Assembly: GCA_963969395.1 (NCBI GenBank)
Contig: OZ017805.1
Location: 10,974,001 to 11,038,000, forward strand
Source: Pseudoscleropodium purum
Taxonomy: Eukaryota > Streptophyta > Bryopsida > Hypnales > Brachytheciaceae
Length of the DNA stretch: 64,000 bases
Reading direction: 5' to 3'
The position numbers were made by a program, and so were the translations under genes. Below are positions 46,930-58,345 of this stretch, piece by piece (position 1 is the first letter of the stretch; every line of letters starts with the position of its first letter). The notes under the pieces were generated by a model. The model was not told the DNA's origin, searched no databases, and saw only the letters and a program-made list of their open reading frames with translations.

Positions 46930-46959
46930 TTGCATGATAGTTGTATAGGACACTAGTTG
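46930..46959 (+). repeat. 30-bp direct repeat, copy 1
   Basis: Begins TTGCATGATAGTTGTATAGG and is identical over 30 bp to 47082-47111, 152 bp away, in AT-rich sequence with many CAACTAG words. Confidence 0.9.
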
Positions 46960-47081
46960 TTTTTTAGTCGTTTTTTGCAACTATAGAATTATTGCTTTGC
47001 AACTAAAACAATGTATGAATGTTGTAAAACAATAACATAAAACAATTACATTAGATTTGGTGCTAACAAAGAGGTTTAAAG

Positions 47082-47111
47082 TTGCATGATAGTTGTATAG
47101 GACACTAGTTG
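47082..47111 (+). repeat. 30-bp direct repeat, copy 2
   Basis: Exact second copy of 46930-46959. Confidence 0.9.
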
Positions 47112-47214
47112 CATAGTAGTTAGTTGTGCCAGTCATATTGTTTTTTTAGTGTTTGCCACCATAGCACTATTACCGCTGGTATGGCATAGAGAAAATATAT
47201 CTTGTCTACTCTTA

Positions 47215-47515
47215 GGTGGGCTTACATGCTCACCCAGTGGACAAACTTGAACCTAAAACAAGCAAGAAGTCAAAATCACCTCTACCAATTGTCTTGGCGG
47301 GTAGACAATAGAAAAGGAGGAGCTCCATTTTCAACCAATATTTGTGGACAACTCCATTGGTGGAGACTAGTGTATCATGAGAAAATCTCATACATGTCAA
47401 CTTCTAAAGGTATCCCTCCTTCACCCACCAGGTTCACATAAAAGTGAAATTGGTATTTTTCCATGTAGCATCTCTTGTAGCTGTTTGCCCACTCAGTGGG
47501 CAAAGAAACAGGCCC
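47215..47515. mobile_element. Candidate PIF/Harbinger (Tourist-like) MITE
   Basis: The right end read inward is GGGCCTGTTTCTTTGCCCAC, the usual Tourist-type start. The left end GGTGGGCTTACATGCTCACC is a diverged partner. Both arms then share CAGTGG-A/G-CAAAC. TTA flanks both sides (47212-47214 and 47516-47518), the 3-bp duplication of this superfamily. The right arm holds an odd palindrome with 10-bp arms TTTGCCCACT at 47484-47504. Confidence 0.5.
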
Positions 47516-47518
47516 TTA

Positions 47519-49150
47519 ATCTGCCTCCCAAGCCGAACCGTCCGTGTGAGCTGGACTGATTGACTTTCTTTTTCTGCCTTTGCCTTTTAATGGTCACCTT
47601 CCTTTTTTCTTCAGACTTTCGAGGCAGGCGGGCACGTCGTGTGCAAGCACGCGAGACAGAAAGAGTTGCTTTCCAGAGTGTTTGCAAACTTCCATGTTTT
47701 CATATAACATAGAAGAGCGAGAGCGATAGTGAGCTTCTTGTTAGAGAGACTCTAGTAGACGTGATTTGCGAAGTCCAAACAACCTGGATAAATTCATATT
47801 CTTCAAGTGCTTTGCGGAGCAGGTGGGGTTGAGCACCAGGGAATTAAAGTTGGGGTGTAGAGCCCTCCCCTGCCAACACTCTCCTACTAGATGATACTTT
47901 CTACAAGGCCTTCTTGAACCCGTCCCTCAACGCTATGCATGTTCCTCCATTGGAGGGGACCACGAATACCTCATGCAAGTGTTGCTTCCGTGGCTCACGG
48001 ACCCGAAGGAAACTTTGGGGTCAGCCTTGGTGTTCATGAGGGCAAATAGAGTTGGGAAGACAAGGCTAGGAAACATAGTGAACTTGGTCGTAAGATGCAA
48101 TAGTGGTACTGACGGAGATTGTCGGAAAGGCTGAATCGGTTCCCAAGGAGTCACATAAGCCCAGTATAGAGCCGTGAGAATTCTACATGGGTGTACAAAG
48201 TTTTTTGCATAGAAAACATGTTTTTTCAACTACTGATACAGGCATGAAGTTGTTGTTTGGCAATGGCACTTGAGGGCAGTCATGAAGTATCGCTCACAGG
48301 TGAAATAGTGCCTGAAAAATATGTTCGCGCCATTGCAGATGCGTGCTCATCCGTTGGTGGCTGTGTGTGCAGGTTGGGCGACGAGACGTGTACGGACGGT
48401 GGTCGACGTTGTCACGGGGATGCGGAAGGAACCCGTGCAAGGAACTGTACATGGTGGAGCAAGTTGGTTACGGAGCAAACTGCCATGGTTGAACGAAAGC
48501 AACAGGAAAGTGCATAAGCAGCATGCACCAAGCAACTTGAATAGTGCGAGACTAAAATTTATGCAGCACTGTGGCTGTTCGTTAATGGGAAAGGCAATAA
48601 ATTCTTTCATTCTAGGACATTTTGTAGCATGAATATGGAATCGCTATTTCTGAAGGTTTGTTGTAGCTGCACAACTTTTTGTGCTCAAAGAAGACGTTTT
48701 TAGGGGGGCTTGTGGTTCTGTTCAACAAATCGCAGTTCTTCTCTTCAGAGTTTCACGCGATACGAATGTTTTGACAAGGCATGGTGGAGTTGTCGGAGTT
48801 CTGTTAGTAGATTTGACTTGAGCTGGCCCAAAGAGATTGTGTGCATGTTTCGTCAACAGGTGAACCATGTGACCTCTGGTTGGCTTGAAGGAGTAGCTTA
48901 CGGGTAGCCAATGCTGGGAAGTTTTGACTTAGATGGTTTGCCAATCCGAATCCGATGATCACTGTAAGCCTCGAGTTGCAAATAGCGAGACTGGGAGCTT
49001 CATACCAGCTATCTCTCTGTCTGGATTTGCAATTTGAATCAAGATCCTTTTCTGACAAGTAGATTTGAGTCGAAGTTCACTTTTGCAATTCTTTATGCTG
49101 TAGAGTAGAATTTTACCATCACAGACAATTCTGAGCCTGCTCACATAGAA
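47519..49150. other. GC-richer patch, possibly decayed exons, unassigned
   Basis: The base composition rises clearly above the surroundings and several open frames overlap on both strands: minus 47933-48229 and 48347-48610; plus 48257-48517, 48321-48632 and 48710-48907. A plus-strand reading near 47940-48090 (GGDHEYLMQVLLPWLTDPKE, then ALVFMRANRVGKTRLGNIV) looks protein-like, but I cannot place it in a family. It could be a gene fragment, a captured sequence or a short GC-rich repeat. It lies 3' of the NPF gene and is not its continuation. Confidence 0.35.
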
Positions 49151-49920
49151 AAATTCTGAATCGAGTTAACCAAAAGAATTGTCAATTATCATTGCTTTCC
49201 AATTACTGATGCTTGGAAAATACGGATGGAAACGAGTTGAATTGACCTAGAACGTTGCACGTAGTCACGCTGTAGACAAAACTGCAAATTAAGCACTGCG
49301 TTCATCATCCAGAATTTATCCACCAAGGTAGAAGTACCTGTTTCGGATAACTTAAGCATGGGAACTGAGTCAGTGTGTAAAATTAAGGTTGTGGAAGAAT
49401 GCCAGAAAAAATGAAAGTTTTTCTCCAAAATGAATATTTTATTGAATATAAAAGTAAATTTTGCACTTGGACCCAATCCAATTTCATAAATTCTCCTATT
49501 GTGATTAGCTTTGGCACTTCTCCCTAGGCCAAGAGGGTAGAGAAATGAGTGAATGAGAAGGTACAAACCAACAATCTTTTTCATCGACCATTGCATTGAG
49601 TTGTTGTCTACAATAGGTGAGCCTATGAAGCAATTATAGGGGGCTATCTAAAATAGGTACTTCTACCTTATTAGTGCAAGGCTTTATATAATTCCATATA
49701 AAAATAATGGATAAAAATTATTGCCTTCAATAATAGATGAAAACTAATAACTAGGATGTGAGAAATCAAAACAAATAAGACAAATATTCTATGATTGCCA
49801 TGCACATAGCATTAAAAAGACTAGTTTTATTTACTTATATTCCATCAACATAATTGTTTTTCTTAGAATTTCTTAGTAAGAAATCATTTATTAAGAATGC
49901 AAAATTAGCTTGAAAATTGA

Positions 49921-49926
49921 TTTATT
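49921..49926 (-). other. Possible polyadenylation signal AATAAA of the NPF gene
   Basis: AATAAA on the minus strand, 86 bases downstream of the NPF stop codon, a common spacing. A second AATAAA lies about 33 bases further on. AT-rich sequence makes such hexamers frequent, so support is weak. Confidence 0.3.
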
Positions 49927-50011
49927 ATCCACGCACGATTGCATGATCACAGACGTTGCATACGCGAGTGTCACATTGCAAGGGTTGAGCTCATTTATGT
50001 CACTATGTGCA

Positions 50012-50858
50012 TCACAAGCTCGTGACCTGTTTGTACTTGTACCATCGAGCTAACTTCCAGAAGAAACAGAGATTTCCTGCACTCATGCCGGCTAGAAGCC
50101 AATAGAAATAATCAAGGCGGCAGCTATTTAAATTGTCAACAATCCAGCTCTGCCCACTCAAACTTGTCAATTTCACGATGCCTGAAAGAAGCATACTACT
50201 CAGGAAATTGCCAATCCCTATAGTACTCAAAAAGATTGCTGTTCCGAGGCTTCGCATTGAATCGGGTGCTTGGTCATAGAAGAACTCAAGAGCTCCAATG
50301 GAAGTGAATACCTCTGCCGCACCTAGCAAGATGTATTGCGGCAGGAGAATAAATACTGTCAGTGGCAATGTCTCAAAAGGGCTATCGAGCAGGCCATGGT
50401 CCCTCGCTACCTTAAGTCGCCGGACTTCTGTCACGGCAGCGCACACCATGGATAGAAGAGAAAGGAAAATGCCAATACCGATTCGTTGCAGCATGGAAAT
50501 CCCTCGTACATTGCCGGTGAAGTGCCGCGTGGCAGGCATAAAGACGCGGTCATATATTGGAATGAGACATACAATCGTTATGGGGATGATGCTTTGAAGA
50601 GAAGCAGCTGGAATTTTAAAATTGGGCCCCAGATTCACATTGAGTGTGTTTCCTTGTCTAGTGTAGAATGTTGATATTTGTGCAGAAGGAGTCTGAAAGA
50701 TTATAGCCGTTAACCAGATGGGTAGTATACGGATTATGAGTTTCACCTCCTCTACCGCAGTTACAGTTGCAAGTGTCCACGGATTGTGAAAGCCCTTGAC
50801 ACTTGTTTCCGATTTGGGGTCCGATGAATTTGTTAGGACGGCAGCTTTGTCGAGGAAC
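50012..50858 (-). CDS. NPF gene, exon 4
   Basis: Starts after TTGTAG and completes Arg323, then FLDKAAVLTNSS. It covers the rest of the central loop and helices 7-12, including PQYILLGAAEVF, EFFYDQAPDSMRSLGTA and NLNSCRLDYFYWLLA, and ends ...RWYKYKQVTSL before the stop at 50012. The open frame extends upstream of 50858 into the intron, but that part lacks similarity. Confidence 0.92.
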
Positions 50859-53800
50859 CTACAACCACGGCAGGAATTATCTATGTTTTCCATCATGGAG
50901 TTGATCAGACAAGAAGACTGCCTACAATGAGGACCGCAATTCGAAAAGTCATAGAATTGGTTAATTAGTAGTATTCGACGAGATGATCTCCACAAGAGTC
51001 CTCGACCTGTAAAGAACTAGATCCATTGCTAGATGGTTAACACCATTTCCAAGCTCAATTAAGCTTTTTCAATTACATTCAAGTTTCAACTGTATTTTTT
51101 TTTAAATATGAGATTAAGCATTGTCTCTCAATGCAAATAATATTTATTTGTATAGTCAAACAATGTTGATATTATATTTATAAAGTGAAGATAATTTTTT
51201 TAATTTAGCAAATAAAATCCAATTAATTTGAAATTTCTACACGATGTAATAAAGAATAGTAAAAAAGAGATTCAAGTTTTTTTAATTTTCCACACAAAGT
51301 ATCCTTGGCAATGTCATTCAAGTCAAATACCACTACAAAGCTAGATTCACCCTTTACATAATTGAATGATAAACTTTTCATATATTTCATATGTGAATTT
51401 TTTTATAGATGTTTATTTTTTCAAAAAAAGTATTGAAAAAATCAAATTATTGTAAGTTTTATATTTAATTTATAAATAAATTATACAAATTACTATATAT
51501 ATATAATATTAAATTATTTCAATTTCTAAATTTTTGAATTTTTTCAAATTTTAAAATAAAATGGAAAAAAACTTTTCAATATTCATAATCTCAATTTAAT
51601 CAAGTTCTAATAGGTTTATCCAAGGTGCATTCAACTTTTGGATGTATTGGGATCTTTAGGGATTAAGGTTGGCACCTTTCAACTAGTCCGTTTCCACACC
51701 TTGAAACATTTTTCAATTGATTTCCCCTTGCAAAAACAAGTGAAAAATGACATCTAATCTACTTTAATTTATATGTTTCGAACTATTATTGGATTCATTG
51801 TAATAGAAGTTGTTATTGGATTGTTTTAAAAAAAATCTACTGTAAAATGGTCATTCTTATTACATTCATAACCACAATATGTATTCCTACCTAAGAACAC
51901 ATTTTTAGTGTACAAGCATTAAGGCACGCATCAATTTATCATATCATATGTTCTAACCAAAACTAACTTCTTATAAATCTTATATTGCATATTGCAAACT
52001 ATTAAAATATATGATGATAATTAACTCTTCATAATTCAATATGTACTTAAATTACATTCATTCCTGAAATTCCACAACTATGTATTCATCAAAAACGCTT
52101 TAAAATTGCCATTTTTAGTACAACTACTAAATTTTTGTAATTTTTTTTTTGACACATGTAACCATAGTATCTCTTAGTATGATGACTTGAAAACACGTGG
52201 TAGAAATTTCAAAAAATTTCACCGTGTGGGTCATAAGATACAAGCATTCAAATTCACCAAAAACATTTTTTCAACCCTGCAAGAATCAAGCAGTTGCACT
52301 TCACAAAATAATTTTTCTATGAAAAAATGACCTATATGGTAGAGCTTCTTTGGATTATTTTTCCTAGACAAGTTGACCAAATGCTTGAAAATTTTCAAAT
52401 CATTTGGAATAGTACAACATATAGGAAAAAAATAATAAGTAGGTAGTAGTAGAGAATGATTCAAAATACTAAATTATTATGAATTGAAATATGGAATTGA
52501 AAAATGAAAATCCTAATGGTGGAAATGTTGTAATAAAAAAATTTAAAACCTAGGATTTTATTTTTTTTCCAAAATATTGAAAATTGGATAAGATAAAGGA
52601 TTTCAAAGTTTATTTTAGAATAACAAATCCATAATTGCTCGCAAACAAAAAATCCTCATAAATTTTGACTTGTTGATCCAAATGGAATGATTCAAAGCTT
52701 TCCTTGTATATATAAGCTTTTGTTATCAATTTCAAATTTTTGTTTCTGAAAAAAGTGATTTTTTTCAATCTGCCCAAACTGCCCATCTACAAAGAAAAGT
52801 AATATATTAGGCTATAACTTTTGACTCCTATTTCCAATTGTCATGAAATTTGTTGCTTATGAAAGATATTCCTTGTCCACACCTTATATTAAAATTTCAG
52901 CCTAAAATATGCAAATTTTTGGTCACAATGGCTTGCCAAAAATTTCTATACAACCAAAAAACACAATCCGGTCCTTTAGGGGTTAAATATCATGAAATAA
53001 ATTTAACTATTGTAGTCTCGTCTTAATTCACTAAGGATTGTTGTCTCCTTTACAAATAAATGAAAGTTTTATCAAGTGCCTATAATTCCACATTTTGGAG
53101 GGAATATGATTTTAATTTCATTTGGTGCCTTTAACAATCAAGTTATGCCACCCGAAGCTCACAATGTTCAAGTTGAGGTTACAGAAAATTGAGACAATTG
53201 ATTTCATATATTTTTTATAAAAAAATTTTTTTACGTAGAAAGCCTTTATTTATTCCATAGTAATAATGATGTGAAATTTGTGAAAGGGATTGTTATTAAA
53301 ACAATTATAGTTCATGGAACTTTTATTACTTGCTAAAATAATCTCACCATTATTATTTGTGTGCTTCAATTTCATCTTAGAACTATTTGACAATTTAGTT
53401 CTTATTTTCATCTTTATATCTAACTCTACTTAATAAACTATAATATAATGAGGATCAAGTTTTGTTTTTTTAACATTTCTTCTTATTTTCATTTTGTAAC
53501 ATATGAAGTAAGTATCTATAGAGTGTAGTGCAAATTTATTTTTTGTTAAGAGCACTTGAAGTCTTGCAACCTATAATGTTGAGGTACTCAAAAAAAAATC
53601 TTAAAAAACAAATCTAACTTACAAAAGACATGCTTTCATCTCTAAAAATTTTTGAAACTAAATTTTTCTTTCATATGTACTCACAAAATGGGAGTATACA
53701 AAGTAGTAGAAGTTGAAGTTAACTCTGTCTATGGTTGTTAGTTAGTTGTTTAGATGTTACCCAACTATCCAAGAAAATCAAGAAGATGGGGATTAGTACA

Positions 53801-56800
53801 GATACTGTAGTCTTGACACCTAAAGTCCCAAGGCCATTATTTTGTCAAAAAACACTCAAAACTATCATTTTTGCTACATTCACCCAAAAAAACAAAAAAA
53901 ATCATTTTTGTAGAATCTAAGTATAGAATTTTGTACTTCACTTGTCTTGGCTCATGTGGTAAAAATTTCATTAAGTTTGACCATATAGATTGGAAGATAT
54001 TAGCATTCAAAGTTAAAAAAGGAAGTTTTTTTTAATATTGACCTATAATTTTAGATGACTTTGATTGCCATTTGTGGAATTTTTTTGCACTATAGACTTT
54101 GAATTAAAAAAAATTATATTGAAGAATTGAGTTGAAAGACTAGGAAAAAAAATTCAAAAAACACACTTGGTTTTCATTCTTTAAAAATTTGTTAAATAGA
54201 AGTAGGTCCAAGATTGAAAAAAACCTAAATTCTTAATAGCTTCAAGATCGGATTGAAAGACAACAATGTTAATGATGAGATTGTTTTAGCAAACAAACAC
54301 AACATTCTCTAAAAAAAATTGTGAAAAATTGTGAAAATTGCATTCAAAAATGAATCCTACAAATTATTTTTTCAAGAAGATGCTTAAATTGCCCCCAAAA
54401 TAAGATTGTCCTTAATTTTCTCATTATTAGTCCAAATTGAATGAATCAAAGCTTGACAATATATAACATTTTAGGGGGGGAAAAAAATCAAATTTATTTT
54501 GATCTTTTGCAATTGTTTTTGTATTGCCTGCCAAATTTAGTTCTAAGCCAGTAGAAGAGTTTTGGAAGGTCTAGAAGCCTGTTTCGGGCCTGTTCTCCCG
54601 CAGCTGTTCCTCATAGTGAGGGGAATGGCCCGTTGTTAGAATTTTTTTTTCATAATTTTTTTATAAAAATTAAAAAAAAAATAAAATTGGTCAATGACAT
54701 GGCAGGGTCTCAGCCACGTCAGACTGCTGCGCCGAACTTGTTTCATGTGTTCGCAAGCTATGATAACTCGCAGGCATCCAAAGGCCCCAAAAATCTTCTA
54801 ATGTTTTTGTGGTATAACTTTTACTCATGGGCACCAATTGAAATAAAAATTATGCCCCCACATAGCTAATCAATTTTTCTATCTTATGGGAATTTTTTTT
54901 TTAAAATCACCAAAAATTGAGGTCATAGGAATCTGCCCAAAATCTGATTTGTCCCCCAAGGGAACTATGAGACTTTAGGGGTTAAGAGATTTGTGGTAAG
55001 ACATGGACATGTGGTCATACCTCATTGTGTTTGTATGTGGGATTAGCCGTGTCCCAGCTTGAAATGTCTCTTTGTCAGTTAATTCATACAATGCAGCTGG
55101 ATCCTCTGGAACTTGGAGGTGAAACTTTCGTATGGCTGCAGTAATAACTTGGCCAATTTGTGTTAATGGGCTGCCACAGGGCTTCTTATGACGGTAGAAT
55201 CTCATCCCCGCTATGTAAAGCATGAGGTAAATTGCCATTAGTACTGAAGGTGTCCCAAAGCCCCACCCCCAACTAATGTAGACTTGCACATATACTAATA
55301 CAGTAGCTGATATGAGCGCACCTACACTTATTCCAAAGACCCACCAGTTGAAGAAAGACTTTTTCATCTCATTTTCATGATTGTCCTCCTCATCAAACTG
55401 ATCTGCACCAAATGCAGAAATGCAGGGCTTCATGCAACCTCCGCCTAGGGACACAAGATAGAGAGCAAAGTAAAAAAAACCCACTTGGCTGGCTGTTGCA
55501 GGTAAACAATTGGAAATTCCATCACTTGGGCTCACACAGTCTGGAGGCTTAAATGTGTTTACTGTCACTGATAGTGTCAACAATATCAAGCCCTTCATTA
55601 CAACAGACCACACTGGAATTTAATATTGTTGTCACCATGAAGTTAATTAGTTTGTTGCCCAACAGAATTTTAGGATGCTACCACAGCTGCACTCCTCATT
55701 CTACTCAATTGTGCTAACACTGCATCTGACTTGAAAAGTAATAGATCATTCATCTCTAGCCTAATTTTTAGAAGACAATCACTTGATGACAACAGTTACT
55801 GTAATGTTCATTGCTCTATTGGCACAATTTTGAGACCACACTAAAGAGAGTGATGAGTGAAGCAGGTGGGTGATTCAACAGAGAGTTGTGTAGGTTTAAC
55901 TTACTACTAAATAGATTGTTCCAAATACAAGGATGGTCCAAAAACGTCCCCAAAATGCATCAGCAAGGAAAGCCCCTAACAGAGGGGCAAGGAACATCGT
56001 TCCTATCCAGTTGTTCACATTGGTAGCTGATTTCTCAGTCCCCTCATGCATTATGTGCGTGAGATATGTAACCAGATTTGCAGAAATTCCATAAAACGCC
56101 AGTCTCTCACCAATTTCAATTCCTATTCACAGGGTCACCAAATCAATATATTTGTACAAGAGGCATATGAAGACAAAATAGAAGCATGGATAAGAAAATT
56201 TCTGCCACCACATCTCTTTAACATAATTGTTTAAATGATGAGTACTCATGCATTTGAATCAGTGATTTTTTTAGGCGATAAAAAGACAAATAGCACAAAA
56301 AAATTATCTTCTACACCAAGCCTTTAGAAAAATTTGGAGATAAAAAATTTTTAAAAGCCAAATTTAAATCTTGGATCACACTCTAGTAGTCATTCTCTCT
56401 ACCATGAATATTAGGGTTTGTCACTTTGTAGCCACTTGTCTAAATGTTGATTCAACAACTTTTCATCCGCAATCGCCTAAAATATAATAAAGTTGGAGAT
56501 ATAGGTATAGATTGTAGCCACATATATGCAAATATCTTCATTGTATCACTAGGTGTTGTAGTCATAAAACATCAAGGTTGCCTAACTATAGAAGTAATTG
56601 TTTTCCCACTTATTGCTAAAGATGGTATGATTACACTACTAGAAAATTCAATTTTTGTTTTGTTTTGGTCACATTGATTTGGGTCTATTTCATGTTGATT
56701 TTTGTCAAAATCAACAGATATTTGTCAAAATCAACAAGAATTTGACTCTGATCAACACAACCAAAACGATAGAAAAATTGAATTTTCTAGTAAGGTTAAG

Positions 56801-57955
56801 ACTTTGATAAGTATAACCATGTGTCATGAGAGGTTCTTGATGTACTTGTTTGTTTGTTAATGTGTTTTGACACATTCAAGTGTGCCATGGTTGTTTAATA
56901 AGTCATGACTTTTAGGCATCCTCCAAATGTTGATTCAACAATTGTGCATTATTTATAGCAAGTTTTTTGAGTCAAAATTTGATTATCTCCCATTTTGCAT
57001 CACTCTTTGAAACCTTATTGCCCTTGTGGTCCCTTTTTAGAGATTTAGTCATATGGCTCATGTAGCTGGATCAAAACTCCACCTTCTTCAATAATTCCGC
57101 TTGGCCGAACGACAAAGTTGAACAGGTACTACGGAAAGTGTTTTTGGACCATAAGAGAGCCACTTGGCTCAAAAACTTCCAAGCTATGTAGTCAATCCCC
57201 GAACAAGGTAGAAAATTTTCTCTTAGACACTTCAATAACACTTGGCTTCAAACAAAATTCTTCAGTTCCTGCTTCCACTTGAACATGCATTGGGAACTTG
57301 CTTTGCCCAAGATGGGGTTGTTCTAAGCTTCAACATCATGTGGGTGCTTTTGAGTTGGTTGCTATGTGTTAGGTTTGGGTCTTTAGCTGTCTAAAAATTG
57401 TAAAAATGTTTTGCCAAGGTATGTCCTTTGTTTCATTATATGGTTTCCCCTTTGCAATGGAAATGGTCCATGTGTTTTAAAAAAAACTAAACTCTTGTTG
57501 TCCTATTTTGCACCAGTCCAAGAGCTGAAATTTCCAAAGATGTTTTTTTCAAGTTTTGTTCTGAGGCCATACAACTCACACTAATTCCTAACTTGAAGCC
57601 AAATTTTGCACCCAAATTTTTTTTGAAAGCACCTTACCTAAGCCACTTACTTCTCACTTGGAGCCCACATCCAGATTCCCTTAAAACAAAAATAAAAAAA
57701 AACACTGATTTGAATTTGTTCATTCACATGTATGTAATTTCCTGGAAAATTTCCTTAAAGTTGGTGTTTAGAAGTACCAATGATGAAAGCGTTGGCCTTA
57801 AAACGCCCTGTGGTTATCTTGTTGATGGGCCTCCCCTGAATGTCAACTGCCCCATCTCTGGCCAAGCTCACCATAGGAGCTAGAGGAAAGCTCTTAGTAA
57901 TAGTTTGGCATTTGGCAGTATGCCAGGGAAGCACCCTGTTGCTCTGGGCATCCAT
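50012..57955 (-). CDS. NPF (NRT1/PTR family) proton-coupled transporter, four exons
   Basis: Plasma- or vacuolar-membrane transporter of the major facilitator superfamily. Family members move nitrate, di/tripeptides, hormones or glucosinolates with protons. Exons 57955-57778, 56122-55905, 55592-55021 and 50858-50012 join in phases 1, 0 and 2 to 604 residues, a normal NPF length; exon 2 is 218 bp, as in many plant NPF genes. Visible motifs are IIGIEIGERLAFYGISANL with the ExxER proton-coupling motif (E62-R66), WIGTMFLAPLLGAFLADAFW, KPCISAFGADQFDEED, FFNWWVFGISVGALIS, and AAEVF with the conserved Glu (E505). No stop or frameshift is seen. The start is either M1 (57955) or M28 (57874), just before the usual DGAVDIQGRP. 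Sequence resembles the NPF5/NPF8 side of the family, but substrate cannot be read from it. Confidence 0.88.
50859..55020 (-). other. NPF intron 3 (4162 bp)
   Basis: Bounded by GTATGA and TTGTAG. It is strongly AT-rich. Two stretches (about 52140-52760 and 53900-54560) share words such as CCAAAT-GAATGA-TCAAAGCTT and may be copies of one repeat. A locally GC-richer, non-coding patch lies at 54540-54780. No terminal repeats or ORF are supported. Confidence 0.7.
55021..55592 (-). CDS. NPF gene, exon 3
   Basis: I place the acceptor at AATGAAG, just before GLILLTLSVTV, because it keeps phase 0 with exon 2 and restores the normal ...IYLVGLILLTLS block. The stronger-looking TTCCAG site 21 bases upstream would break the frame. 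The exon ends ...HTNTM plus AG before GTATGA. It covers helices 3-6 and the start of the central loop. Confidence 0.88.
55593..55904 (-). other. NPF intron 2 (312 bp)
   Basis: Bounded by GTAAGT and AATGAAG. Nothing inside is recognised. Confidence 0.75.
55905..56122 (-). CDS. NPF gene, exon 2 (218 bp)
   Basis: Begins after a GAATAG acceptor and ends ...FGTIYLV before GTAAGT. It holds the ExxER motif and transmembrane helices 1-2. The upstream in-frame TGA lies in the intron, which fixes the acceptor. Confidence 0.9.
56123..57777 (-). other. NPF intron 1 (1655 bp)
   Basis: Bounded by GTACTT and GAATAG. It contains the CACTA MITE at 56634-56795. The remainder is AT-rich with no other feature recognised. 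Confidence 0.75.
56634..56795. mobile_element. CACTA-type MITE (162 bp) in NPF intron 1
   Basis: The left end CACTACTAGAAAATTCAAT and the right end (read inward) CCTTACTAGAAAATTCAAT differ at two bases. Both are flanked by TTA (56631-56633 and 56796-56798). The arms continue with TTTTTGTTTTG-like and CCAAAAC sequence. Internal TCAACA/TGTTGA repeats resemble subterminal repeats of the large CACTA element. Confidence 0.85.
57778..57955 (-). CDS. NPF gene, exon 1
   Basis: Encodes residues 1-59, ending ...RFKANAFII plus the first base of Gly60 before donor GGTACTT. The stretch DGAVDIQGRPINKITTG is the standard NPF N-terminal signature. An in-frame ATG at 57874 is an alternative start that would trim 27 residues lacking family similarity. 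Confidence 0.8.
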
Positions 57956-58031
57956 GTTTTGAAATTGGAGTGGAGTCTTGAACAGTTTCAAAGACACAAT
58001 TAATCATTTTGCCAGGCATCACCAACATTTT

Positions 58032-58329
58032 TTTATTTTTTATTTTATTTTTAACAAATGGAAAGAACCATTGCATTCAAAAAAGAAACCAAGTACAAAA
58101 TGGCCAAGCCAACAAAGGCTACACAATGAAGAGATAATAGCAAGAAAGGAAACCAAACTAAACGGGAAACCTAGAGAAAAAGACAAGAGGGGGGGTCCTT
58201 TTGTTCCACACAATGCAAATGCCAACCCTATAGGCAAGAATTGAGGATTTGAGCCAAATTTCATTAAACTTGGCCCAAATAGAAGACACCTTTTGTAGAT
58301 GATGAGTAATGACAAGTTGAGCCTTCAAT
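58032..58329 (-). mobile_element. Poly(A)-tailed retroposon (5'-truncated LINE-like or SINE), 298 bp
   Basis: Flanked by perfect 16-bp duplications GCATCACCAACATTTT at 58016-58031 and 58330-58345. On the minus strand it ends in an A-rich tail (AAAATAAAATAAAAAATAAA), the mark of target-primed reverse transcription. The body is rich in TTGGTTTCTTT / CTTGGCCATTTTG-type text, like the 3' UTR of plant L1 elements, and no pol III boxes are clear. It lies 61 bp upstream of the first NPF start codon and may alter that promoter or 5' UTR. Confidence 0.85.
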
Positions 58330-58345
58330 GCATCACCAACATTTT

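Noticed and set aside
48257..48517. 86-codon cysteine-containing ORF as a small secreted protein
   Set aside because: There is no signal peptide or family match, and overlapping frames of similar length exist on both strands, so coding is not supported.
50298..50674. Plus-strand ORFs opposite NPF exon 4
   Set aside because: They are antisense shadows of the conserved NPF reading frame.
50859..50995. Extension of NPF exon 4 upstream to a Met at 50995
   Set aside because: The added 46 residues lack NPF similarity, and the TTGTAG acceptor at 50859 joins exon 3 in phase.
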